The notes: a model not told the origin generated them from the sequence alone. Counted from the first letter of the stretch, positions 1 to 5,690 are shown. The stretch is 17,355 bases of DNA from an uncultured Oscillospiraceae bacterium (GCA_934572365.1 CAKTKX010000013.1:1-17355); one strand, 5' to 3'. Translations and numbers: made by a program.

Positions 1-165
1 TCTCAGGTTTCCCCAATGACCCGCTTTCGCGGAAAGGAAGTCGGCTCCGTGCTTACAGCACGACGGGTCTGCCCGCCATGTTCCGGTTTTGCACCGGATT
101 CCCTTGTTCAGCCGAACAAGAATGCGTGTCTCCCGTTTCCGGTCGGTCGCGCAATTGCCACAAAA
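1..165 (-). promoter_or_regulatory. Cobalamin riboswitch (third, cut by left edge)
   Basis: Read on the minus strand, this shows the 5' two thirds of an adenosylcobalamin riboswitch: AACAAGGGAATCCGGTG near 95-115, paired CCGG segments, GCTGTAAGCACGG around 50-65, and the GCGAAAGCGGGTCATTGG B12-box-like part near 12-35. The 3' part with the AGTCAGGAGACC motif lies beyond the left edge. The 5' boundary near 165 is approximate. It should control a gene to the left of the window, typically cobalamin transport or biosynthesis; that gene is not visible. No good promoter was found between it and the gene at 445-903, so it may be read from the upstream minus-strand transcript. Confidence 0.85.
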
Positions 166-186
166 TAAGCCGGATTTCTATCTGCA

Positions 187-212
187 CCGCCGGAAACCCG
201 GCGGAGGTTTTT
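187..212 (+). terminator. Possible intrinsic terminator
   Basis: CCGCCGG (187-193) pairs with CCGGCGG (198-204) around a short AAAC loop, and TTTTT follows at 208-212 after three bases. The T-run fits the plus strand only. No plus-strand gene is visible upstream in the window, so it may stop antisense transcription or simply be a structured part of the minus-strand leader. Confidence 0.35.
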
Positions 213-216
213 GCTT

Positions 217-254
217 CTTAATACCGCCGTCTCTGCTCCGACGGCGGTATTAAG
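217..254. repeat. Strong 15-bp perfect hairpin in a leader region
   Basis: CTTAATACCGCCGTC (217-231) is exactly complementary to 240-254 with an 8-nt loop. Neither strand has a T-run after it, so it is not a classic intrinsic terminator. A further 8-bp perfect stem, 262-269 with 284-291, lies next to it. Together with the stem at 187-204, these occupy the stretch between the gene at 445-903 and the riboswitch at 1-165. No coding gene is seen in 166-294; function unknown. Confidence 0.6.
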
Positions 255-294
255 GGAGGAGAAGCTGTTCCTTGGGCAATCAAAACAGCTTAAT

Positions 295-455
295 GGAAGC
301 TCTGATTCCATCGGCAAGAGCTGACAGCGAGAGATTTTTCTCTAGACGAAGGGTTCAAAAGTGGAGGAATACTGTATGTATTTCCCACTTTTGAAGCCGC
401 GCGGATAGAGAAAAAGATCCGCTGCTCAGCCGCAGACGATTGATTCAGAGTTTCC
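295..455 (+). repeat. Palindromic repeat element, copy A (161 bp)
   Basis: The ends are imperfect inverted repeats (GGAAGCTCTGATTCCATCGG against the reverse complement of the right end, GGAAACTCTGAATCAATCG). The whole element folds into one long hairpin, with inner arms TTCAAAAGTGG / CCCACTTTTGAA around GGAATACTGTATGTATT. It matches copies at 2382-2542 and 12685-12844 over full length with paired base changes. Its right end overlaps the last three sense codons and the stop codon of the minus-strand gene 445-903, so it appears to have inserted into or beside the 3' end of that gene. Confidence 0.85.
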
Positions 456-903
456 TTATATTACAGATTCGCGCAAGGGGGTTACGCGGATCAGGTAATA
501 CCGGATGGACGATTTTTCCTTCTTTTTTCTTCATGCGCTCCTTCGCCCGCTCCCGTTTCTGGGCTTTCTTCTGGCGGTAAAGAACTCTCTGACGCTGGGT
601 CTCTTCCCGAACGCGCCGGAATTTACCGGGCTGGTTCGGATGCTCAGGCAAGGGCAGCCCCGCCTTTGCCACAGCCAGCTTCCAGCTCCCGAAGCGCGCC
701 TGCACGGTCATGCCGCCCGGAATTTCCCGCGGCCAGGGCGTGTGTCCCAGCTCCCGGGCGCACTTGCGGAGATAATCGGCAAGCTGCTGCTCCGTGTCCC
801 GGGCGTGTTCCTCGGCGAAACGGCTCTCCGTTTCTTCCAGGGCGCTCACGGTCATTCTGCGGATGGTCGCGTCATAAATCGCATTCCTGCTTGGCGTCGG
901 CAT
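445..903 (-). CDS. Small protein with homing-endonuclease-associated repeat
   Basis: This 152-residue protein has one unit of the repeat found next to HNH/homing nuclease domains (about residues 42-83: DYLRKCARELGHTPWPREI, then RFGSWKLAVAKAGL). The order 'LG-x-TP ... FGSW-x-A-x3-AGL' is the hallmark of that repeat. No HNH or other nuclease catalytic motif is visible. The tail (95-132) is strongly basic (Lys/Arg-rich), so nucleic-acid binding is plausible but inferred. The start at 903 has AAAGGTG 7 nt upstream on the minus strand. The gene lies downstream of two cobalamin riboswitches in series. The final codons (Arg-Lys-Leu-stop) are read from the end of palindromic repeat copy A, so the original C-terminus may have been altered. 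An overlapping plus-strand reading frame at 505-930 has no recognisable domain and is judged spurious. Confidence 0.75.
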   Translation of the reverse strand: MPTPSRNAIYDATIRRMTVSALEETESRFAEEHARDTEQQLADYLRKCARELGHTPWPREIPGGMTVQARFGSWKLAVAKAGLPLPEHPNQPGKFRRVREETQRQRVLYRQKKAQKRERAKERMKKKEGKIVHPVLPDPRNPLARICNIRKL

Positions 904-934
904 AATGCACCTTTTCTACATTTCATATAATAGG

Positions 935-978
935 AAACGGCTGCGACAGTCTAAAACAATAGACCGCCGCAGCCGTTT
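935..978 (-). terminator. Terminator-like hairpin of riboswitch 2
   Basis: AAACGGCTGCG (935-945) pairs with CGCAGCCGTTT (968-978), and GTCTA pairs with TAGAC inside. The two mismatches are A/C on the plus strand but become G-U wobbles in minus-strand RNA, so the stem is continuous only in the minus-strand transcript. The tail after it on the minus strand is moderately U-rich (TTTCCTATTATAT). It sits between riboswitch 2 and the gene at 445-903, as an expression platform would. Antiterminator pairing was not resolved. Confidence 0.6.
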
Positions 979-1038
979 TTCTGCGCCGCAAACCGCCGCT
1001 TCCGCCCAAGCTCCGGGGCAAAGCGGCCGCAATGTATC

Positions 1039-1216
1039 TCCGTAGGTCTCCTGACTTGTGTCTCGAGCGGCGGCCTGTCTGCCTTCTCGGAATTCTCCAA
1101 TGACTGGCTTTCACCAACGGCAGGCCGTCTCGACACTTACAGTGCCGGCAGCGTGGGGACTCGCACCCCGTTCTCTTGTTCAGCCGGGCAGTCTGAACGC
1201 CCCGCCCGGCCACGGA
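1039..1216 (-). promoter_or_regulatory. Cobalamin riboswitch (second, complete)
   Basis: On the minus strand all hallmark parts are present in order: AACAAGAGAACGGGGTGCGA, the paired CCCC, GCCGGCACTGTAAGTG, AAAGCCAGTCATTGG, and the near-invariant 3' motif AAGTCAGGAGACCTACGG (1040-1058). A closing helix can be drawn between 1210-1216 and 1039-1046. It is followed by the hairpin at 935-978 and then the gene at 445-903, which it should control. No separate promoter is obvious between it and the preceding terminator (1247-1301), which suggests it shares a transcript with riboswitch 1. Confidence 0.93.
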
Positions 1217-1246
1217 AACATGGATTCACTTTTTCGAGAAACTACG

Positions 1247-1301
1247 CAAAAAATGGTCATCGCGTGTTCCCCCAAACGGGTAGAACATCGCCATGACCAT
1301 T
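1247..1301 (-). terminator. Intrinsic terminator of riboswitch 1
   Basis: AATGGTCAT (1252-1260) is complementary to 1293-1301. The helix extends inward through GCG and TGTTC pairs with one mismatch and one bulge. Six T residues follow on the minus strand (plus positions 1248-1253 are A). It lies directly downstream of riboswitch 1 on the minus strand and before riboswitch 2, so it can act as the ligand-controlled terminator of the first aptamer. Confidence 0.85.
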
Positions 1302-1319
1302 CCGAAGCAACATTCTGAC

Positions 1320-1521
1320 GAAACAGTAGGTCTCCCGACTCGCGCCTCAGTCAAAACCTGCCCTGCCTTCTCAGGTCGCCCCAATGACTGGCTTTCGCCA
1401 ACGGACAGGCTTCTAAACGCACACGGTATTGGTCAATGCGGGGCATCCTACCCCATTTCCTTGTTAAGCCCTGCGCCTGACGAAGCCGCCGTTGCGAACG
1501 CAGTGCCTCTGCTCGTGTTTC
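1320..1521 (-). promoter_or_regulatory. Cobalamin riboswitch (first of tandem pair)
   Basis: On the minus strand it carries AACAAGGAAATGGGGTAGGA with paired CCCC, AAAGCCAGTCATTGG and the 3' motif CGAGTCGGGAGACCTAC (about 1326-1343). A closing helix TGTTTC (1516-1521) with GAAACA (1320-1325) can be drawn. The usual CACTGTAA segment is replaced by a diverged ATACCGTGTGCG, so ligand preference or affinity may differ from the second aptamer. It begins only a few bases after the predicted start of transcription from the consensus promoter at 1532-1560, and is followed by its own terminator. Confidence 0.88.
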
Positions 1522-1531
1522 TTTATTCAGT

Positions 1532-1560
1532 ATTATAAGACCGATTTAAGAAATTGTCAA
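1532..1560 (-). promoter_or_regulatory. Consensus sigma70-type promoter for riboswitch transcript
   Basis: On the minus strand: -35 TTGACA (1555-1560), 17-bp spacer, -10 TATAAT (1532-1537). Both hexamers are perfect. The predicted start, near 1525, places riboswitch 1 at the very 5' end of the RNA. Confidence 0.9.
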
Positions 1561-1635
1561 TACAATTTTTATAATCCCCACAACATCTTGTGTCGAAAAA
1601 GCCGTCAGAATCCACATATTGTTACATATTTGTAA

Positions 1636-2310
1636 TCATTTCCCCTCGGAAGCCGCCACCCGGAACCATGCGCCGTTGGTTTCGATCAGCCCGGCCTTGC
1701 ATAGCTTCCCGATCTCCGCAGACATGGCGCTGCGTTCCACGCCCAGATAATCCGCCAACGCCTGACGGTCATAGGGGATCGTAAACTCCGCGCTGCCATG
1801 GCGCTTCGCCTGATCCAGGAGGAATTCCATCAGCTTCTCCCGGGTCGTTTTCCGGGACATGCAGCGGATTTTCTCCGTCAGCGCCAGATTTTTCCGGGCG
1901 ATTCCCTGCAAAAGGTTGAATACCAGCCGGCTGTGGAACAGGCAGTCATGGCCGCAGCCGGTCATCACCCGGCTGCAATCCAGAAGCAGCACGGTGCTGC
2001 TCTGCAAGGCGAAGGCGCTCACCGGCAGGGCATCCACTCCCGCGCAGACGAAGGCCTCCGCAAACAGCTCGCCGGGGGAAACCACCGTCAGCACGCTTCT
2101 TCTTCCGTAGTAGTCGTCCCGTACGATCTGCACCCCGCCGGACAGCACCACCCCCACAAACCGGGCAGGCTCCCCCTCCAGAAACACCGGGTCGCCCTTT
2201 GGAATTTCGGCCACCCTTTTGTCCAGGCAGCCAAGTATTTCCGGCATTTCCTCCCGGGAAATGCCCGCAAACAGCGGACACCGGGACAAAATTTCATAAT
2301 ATGCTTCCAT
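1636..2310 (-). CDS. Crp/Fnr-family transcriptional regulator
   Basis: This 224-residue protein has the Crp/Fnr two-domain layout. Residues about 12-130 form the cyclic-nucleotide-binding-like beta roll (GDPVFLEGEPARFVGVVLSG, then LTVVSPGELF). Residues about 150-215 form the winged helix (TREKLMEFLL, DRQALADYLGVERSAMSAEI, LCKAGLIETNG). It lacks the N-terminal cysteine cluster of FNR, so the effector is unknown; clostridial relatives often respond to nitrosative or redox stress or to cofactors. The start has AAAGGAGCGG upstream, a promoter (2352-2380) and a perfect palindrome (2323-2336) between promoter and gene, which suggests autorepression. It is divergent from the Fe-S protein gene at 2565, a likely target. 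The gene ends 75 bp before the riboswitch promoter, with no clear terminator of its own. Confidence 0.9.
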   Translation of the reverse strand: MEAYYEILSRCPLFAGISREEMPEILGCLDKRVAEIPKGDPVFLEGEPARFVGVVLSGGVQIVRDDYYGRRSVLTVVSPGELFAEAFVCAGVDALPVSAFALQSSTVLLLDCSRVMTGCGHDCLFHSRLVFNLLQGIARKNLALTEKIRCMSRKTTREKLMEFLLDQAKRHGSAEFTIPYDRQALADYLGVERSAMSAEIGKLCKAGLIETNGAWFRVAASEGK

Positions 2311-2322
2311 AACCGCTCCTTT

Positions 2323-2336
2323 GTTGGAATTCCAAC
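2323..2336. promoter_or_regulatory. Perfect palindrome, likely operator of the Crp-family gene
   Basis: GTTGGAATTCCAAC is a perfect 14-bp palindrome lying about 9-22 bases downstream of the predicted start of the Crp-family transcript and just before its ribosome binding site. The two-fold symmetry suits a dimeric Crp/Fnr regulator, and the position suits autorepression. Which protein binds it is inferred. Confidence 0.55.
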
Positions 2337-2351
2337 ATACGTTTTTGCAAT

Positions 2352-2380
2352 AGTATAGTAAACTCTGATTATAAAGTCAA
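2352..2380 (-). promoter_or_regulatory. Promoter of the Crp-family gene
   Basis: On the minus strand: -35 TTGACT (2375-2380), 17-bp spacer, -10 TATACT (2352-2357). The -35 abuts the left end of palindromic repeat copy B. On the plus strand a weaker TTGCAA (2345-2350) with TTATAA (2369-2374) could serve the divergent gene at 2565, in which case the repeat would be transcribed as its leader. Confidence 0.8.
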
Positions 2381-2381
2381 G

Positions 2382-2542
2382 GGAAGCTCTGAACAAATCG
2401 GCGAGAACTGGCAGCGAGAGATTTTTTCCTAGACGAAGGCTTCGCAAGCGGAGGAATACTCTGTGTATTTCCCGCTTGTGAAACCGCACGGCTAGGGAAA
2501 AAGATCCGCTGTCCAACCGAAGACGATTTGTTCAGAGTTTCC
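2382..2542 (+). repeat. Palindromic repeat element, copy B (161 bp)
   Basis: The same element as at 295-455 and 12685-12844: inverted ends (GGAAGCTCTGAACAAATCGG / reverse complement GGAAACTCTGAACAAATCG) and inner arms GCAAGCGG / CCGCTTGTG around GGAATACTCTGTGTATTTCC. Both outer arms share AACAAATCG here, where copy A has ATTCCATCG/AATCAATCG, which is a paired change. It ends 22 nt before the start codon at 2565, so it would lie in the leader of that gene if transcription starts at the plus-strand promoter proposed near 2345-2375. Confidence 0.87.
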
Positions 2543-2564
2543 CCAAAAACAGGAGGAATTTGTT

Positions 2565-3263
2565 ATGATTCGCAGAATTATTGAAATTAACCGGGAAAAA
2601 TGCAACGGCTGCGGCGCCTGCGCGGCGGCGTGCCACGAGGGCGCCATCGCCATGGTGAACGGCAAGGCACAGCTGATGCGGGACGACTATTGCGACGGGC
2701 TGGGCGACTGTCTCCCCGCCTGCCCCACCGGTGCGATCACTTTCGTGGAGCGGGAAGCGGCCGCCTATGACGAGGACGCCGTTCTGGCCGCGAAGGCAAA
2801 GAAGGGAGAAAAGCTGCCCTGCGGCTGCCCCGGCGCTGCGGTGCGTGCCATTCACCGGGAGGCGTCCCCCTGCGATGTCAGAACGCCCCAGCAGTCCCAG
2901 CTGCGCCAGTGGCCGGTGCAGATCAAGCTCGCACCCGTGAACGCCCCCTGGTTTGACGGCGCAAAGCTTCTGGTCGCCGCCGACTGCACTGCCTATGCCT
3001 ATGCCAATTTCCATCAGGATTTCATCAAAGGCCGCATCACGCTGGTAGGCTGCCCCAAGCTGGACGCCGTGGACTATTCCGAGAAGCTCACGGAGATTCT
3101 GAAGCACAACGACATCCGCAGCATCACGGTTGTCCGGATGGAGGTTCCCTGCTGCGGCGGCATCGAGCAAGCGGTGAAAAACGCGCTGCTGAACAGCGGA
3201 AAGCTCATCCCCTGGGACGTTGTGATCGTTTCTACCGATGGCCGGATCCTGGACAGAGTATAA
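2565..3263 (+). CDS. 4Fe-4S dicluster-type ferredoxin-domain protein
   Basis: This 232-residue cytoplasmic protein has an N-terminal ferredoxin domain. The first motif C13-x2-C16-x2-C19-x3-C23 is intact. The second is C43-x5-C49-x3-C53-Pro, lacking the usual middle cysteine (Leu at 46). More cysteines follow: C86-G-C88-P, C141, C163-P and the pair C196-C197-GG. These could bind another cluster or act in redox chemistry. This domain order matches a clostridial family of small Fe-S proteins often found near Crp/Fnr-type regulators and redox stress genes; the exact reaction is not known to me. The start has AGGAGG 8 nt upstream. It is divergent from the Crp-family gene and monocistronic, ending in a terminator at 3281-3316. 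Confidence 0.85.
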   Translation: MIRRIIEINREKCNGCGACAAACHEGAIAMVNGKAQLMRDDYCDGLGDCLPACPTGAITFVEREAAAYDEDAVLAAKAKKGEKLPCGCPGAAVRAIHREASPCDVRTPQQSQLRQWPVQIKLAPVNAPWFDGAKLLVAADCTAYAYANFHQDFIKGRITLVGCPKLDAVDYSEKLTEILKHNDIRSITVVRMEVPCCGGIEQAVKNALLNSGKLIPWDVVIVSTDGRILDRV

Positions 3264-3280
3264 CCTATCCACATGCAAAC

Positions 3281-3316
3281 GCGCCCACCTTGTGTCAGGG
3301 TGGGCGCATTTTGTTT
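3281..3316 (+). terminator. Intrinsic terminator after the Fe-S protein gene
   Basis: GCGCCCACC (3281-3289) pairs perfectly with GGTGGGCGC (3299-3307) around a 9-nt loop, followed by ATTTTGTTT. Confidence 0.93.
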
Positions 3317-3349
3317 ACTCTTGGGAAATCTTCCCGCTATACCGGCGTT

Positions 3350-4612
3350 TTATCTCACCCGCAGGCCGAAAATATTTGCGATCTGGTGCAGACGATCCGA
3401 AATATCTTCAAAAGCGAATACCTGATGGCAGCCCAATACCGTATCCAGATAATGCGCCATGTCATCAAAGCGGACATACATCTGGGTGCGGCACGCCTCC
3501 TCGTAGGCTCCCGGCACGGATTCGCCCAGCTGAATGGTCACATCCGCGGCCCCGTTGGAAATGCGGCAGGCCGTCACGCGGCAGTTTTCCGGCATCGTTA
3601 CCTGCAAGCTGACGCCGATCCCGCTTTCGTGGTGACTGCGCAGAATGCAGTGCGCCGCCCGGCCGGTACAGCACACCGGGCTGGTGCAATGGCTGAAATT
3701 GATGGTTCCGTCCGGATGAATCCCGGGATTCGCCATCCAAAGGCGGGTATCCGTCAGCTTCTTCATCAGCAGCATGGTAATCGTGCTGTCCATGTCGCAT
3801 TCACAGCCGACGCACATATCGGTGCTGTTGTTTACATAACTCACGCCCAGGCAGGCATTTGTCCCGGTACGCAGCAGGTTAAAGCAGGCAAGCGCCGCCC
3901 CAGTCGCATGATATTTTTCCAGCAGCGTCACCAATGCGCAGGCCATTCGGGAAGCATTCCAAATATCCTCCTGCGTCGGCTCCACACACCCTTGGGAATG
4001 GCCGGTGAACCAGTCAAAATACGTTGCCGCCTGCTCCCGGGTCGTGCCGATGAACAGGTCTTCCAGTTCCTCCTGGGCGACCGGTACGATCTTCACCCCG
4101 AAGCGATCTTCATAGTATCTGGTGTCGGAGGCATTGCTGACCACCCAGGGTTCCGTCTGCCCGATTTTCAGAACCGTCGCTCCGTTTATGTAGCAGTATG
4201 CTTCCAGAATCCGAAGCTTTTCCCCTAATTCCGGCTGGTTCAGTGCCAGAAGCGTATGCGTGCTTCTGCGGTGGAGTACCGCCCAGGTGTCCATCAGGGT
4301 GGGCGCCGCATTCGCACGCATCATGTCCTGCCCGGCAGCATCCGAAGCGTTGCCGCTGATGTACGCGCCGTACAGCACCGACGCCCGGAAGCGGGACGCA
4401 ATATCCAGGATCCGCTTCTGTACCGCGCCGCTCATGGGAACGATCACAACGCAGTCTCCTTCGGGCAGAGCGACGGTGTCGTCGTCCGTGATGAGCTTGG
4501 CGTCCTTTTCACAGTGAAGCCTCTCACACAACTCCTCGTACACAGCCTTCAGGCGGTCACGGTTCGGCCAATATCGGTTCGCCGCAAGAAACGCATAGAC
4601 AGTTTTCATCAT
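3350..4612 (-). CDS. L-fucose/L-arabinose isomerase-like protein
   Basis: This 420-residue protein resembles the FucI/AraA-type ketol-isomerase fold. An N-terminal Rossmann-like part (about 1-130, including DCVVIVPMSGAVQKRIL) is followed by a C-terminal half with CVGCECDMDSTITMLLMKKL (267-286) and NPGIHPDGTINFSHCTSP (295-312). Acidic residues at 271/273 and His308 are candidate metal or substrate ligands by position, but I cannot map them with certainty. It is shorter than canonical FucI (about 590 residues), so a true sugar isomerase activity is unproven. The start at 4612 (adjacent second ATG at 4609) has AAAGGA upstream. It has its own strong promoter at 4705-4733 and is divergent from a LysR regulator, its probable controller. 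A hairpin, GGCGGCG/CGCCGCC (about 4635-4660), lies in its leader just before the ribosome binding site. Confidence 0.75.
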   Translation of the reverse strand: MMKTVYAFLAANRYWPNRDRLKAVYEELCERLHCEKDAKLITDDDTVALPEGDCVVIVPMSGAVQKRILDIASRFRASVLYGAYISGNASDAAGQDMMRANAAPTLMDTWAVLHRRSTHTLLALNQPELGEKLRILEAYCYINGATVLKIGQTEPWVVSNASDTRYYEDRFGVKIVPVAQEELEDLFIGTTREQAATYFDWFTGHSQGCVEPTQEDIWNASRMACALVTLLEKYHATGAALACFNLLRTGTNACLGVSYVNNSTDMCVGCECDMDSTITMLLMKKLTDTRLWMANPGIHPDGTINFSHCTSPVCCTGRAAHCILRSHHESGIGVSLQVTMPENCRVTACRISNGAADVTIQLGESVPGAYEEACRTQMYVRFDDMAHYLDTVLGCHQVFAFEDISDRLHQIANIFGLRVR

Positions 4613-4704
4613 TTTCTCGTCCTTTCTGTTTTTGGCGGCGGTGTCATAATCGCCGCCGTTTGGGCGTGTTGGTGATTTTTTCGGACACGCCGCATCCTAT
4701 TTTG

Positions 4705-4733
4705 ATTATAATGCGAATACCCCTTGCAATCAA
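4705..4733 (-). promoter_or_regulatory. Promoter of the isomerase-like gene
   Basis: On the minus strand: -35 TTGATT (4728-4733), 17-bp spacer, -10 TATAAT (4705-4710). The resulting leader of about 85 nt contains two GC-rich hairpins (ACACGCC/GGCGTGT and GGCGGCG/CGCCGCC). Confidence 0.85.
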
Positions 4734-4751
4734 TTCCGTTTTCTGATAACA

Positions 4752-4768
4752 TATTCCAAACTGGAATA
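4752..4768. promoter_or_regulatory. Palindrome before LysR gene, candidate LysR site
   Basis: TATTCCA-AAC-TGGAATA has 7-bp perfect arms with a 3-bp spacer and contains a T-N11-A core as LysR-type sites do. It lies in the divergent region, immediately upstream of the LysR ribosome binding site, about 20 bp behind the -35 of the isomerase promoter. That position suits activation of the isomerase gene together with autorepression; this is inferred. Confidence 0.55.
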
Positions 4769-4780
4769 GGAGGGTTTCCC

Positions 4781-5650
4781 ATGGATATCCGCAGTCTGGA
4801 AGCTTTTACCGCCGTTGCCGAGGAGCTGAGCTTTTCCTCCGGCGCGGACCGGCTGTATATTTCCCAGTCCGCCGCTTCCAAGTATATCCGGCATTTGGAA
4901 ACGGAATTGGGCGTCTGCCTGTTTGACCGGACGCGCCGGCAGATCCGCCTCACCCCGGCAGGAGAACACATGCTGCCCCAGGCAAAGGCGCTGCTTTCCC
5001 AATACCGAAGTATGCTGGAGTCCGTCCGGGAGGAAACGGCGCTGCACATCGCCATGCTGCCTGTTGCCGACAGCTACGGCTTTGCCCAGCTGCTGGCGGA
5101 TTTTTCCGCCGGGATGCCCGGGCAGCCGCTCCGGCTGGAGGAACGGCAAAATCTTTCCATTCTCCGCCTCTTGGAGGACAACCAGCTGGACGGTGCCTTC
5201 TGCCGCGTGCTCCCACCCTATCCGGAATCCCGGAACTGCGTTTTCTTCCGCCGGGAAGAGCTGGTGCTTCTGGTGGCGGACGAGGGACAGACGGCGTCCC
5301 GGGTGGATTTAAGCCGCTATCGGGATCGTCGCTTTCTGTTTCTGGAAAAAAGCACCGGCCTTTGGGATGCCAGCATGGCGCTGTGTCAGGAGGCCGGATT
5401 CTGCCCGGACGTCTGCTATACCGGCTCCGCCCGGGGAAACATCACCCGGCTGGTTCGGGAAGGCACCGGCGTCGCGCTGCTGGCGGAGGGCGTCGCCGTG
5501 CAGTGCTTGCAGAAGGGGGTTCGTATGCTGCACCTGAACCGCTCCGTGGAAAGCCACCTGGTATTTCTCTGTTCCCGGAAAGGGCGTGCGCTTCCGGGGA
5601 TGACGCGTCTTATGTCCTTCCTGAGAGACAGCGCCCCCCGTCCGCTGTAG
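4781..5650 (+). CDS. LysR-family transcriptional regulator
   Basis: This 289-residue protein has the standard LysR length. The N-terminal winged helix-turn-helix (about 1-62) shows MDIRSLEAFTAVAEELSFS, ISQSAASKYIRHLETELGV and LFDRTRRQIRLTPAGE. A LysR-substrate-type effector domain (about 88-280) follows. The start at 4781 has AGGAGG ideally placed; an in-frame ATG at 4724 lies upstream of the palindrome and has no ribosome binding site, so it is rejected. Divergent orientation points to control of the isomerase-like gene at 3350-4612. The effector is unknown. The 3' end is followed by a possible weak terminator and then the promoter region of the transporter locus. Confidence 0.92.
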   Translation: MDIRSLEAFTAVAEELSFSSGADRLYISQSAASKYIRHLETELGVCLFDRTRRQIRLTPAGEHMLPQAKALLSQYRSMLESVREETALHIAMLPVADSYGFAQLLADFSAGMPGQPLRLEERQNLSILRLLEDNQLDGAFCRVLPPYPESRNCVFFRREELVLLVADEGQTASRVDLSRYRDRRFLFLEKSTGLWDASMALCQEAGFCPDVCYTGSARGNITRLVREGTGVALLAEGVAVQCLQKGVRMLHLNRSVESHLVFLCSRKGRALPGMTRLMSFLRDSAPRPL

Positions 5651-5680
5651 TATGCCTGCATCCTCTGCGGACAATTTTTC
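5641..5680 (+). terminator. Weak candidate terminator after LysR gene
   Basis: TCCGC-TGTAG pairs with CTGCA and GCGGA around TATGC, with a 6-nt bulge on the 3' side, followed by CAATTTTTC. It overlaps the LysR stop codon. The bulge makes it doubtful. Confidence 0.35.
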
Positions 5681-5690
5681 TTTGTGCAAG

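Noticed and set aside
505..930. Plus-strand open frame opposite the repeat-protein gene
   Set aside because: No recognisable domain or ribosome binding site. The minus-strand frame encodes a clear homing-endonuclease-associated repeat and has a proper start.
1622..1635. TTACATATTTGTAA as a regulator site behind the riboswitch promoter
   Set aside because: Only 5-bp arms in AT-rich sequence abutting the Crp-family stop codon; chance is likely.
1798..2358. Plus-strand open frame opposite the Crp-family gene
   Set aside because: Antisense shadow in GC-rich DNA with composition-driven His/Gln/Ala-rich product; the Crp/Fnr protein on the other strand is unmistakable.
3290..4228. Long plus-strand frame (312 codons) opposite the isomerase-like gene
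   Set aside because: It starts inside the Fe-S gene terminator and has no ribosome binding site or known motif. The opposite strand has promoter, start signal and family motifs.
4724..4780. Upstream start for the LysR gene
   Set aside because: No ribosome binding site there, and the standard LysR N-terminus begins at 4781 after AGGAGG.
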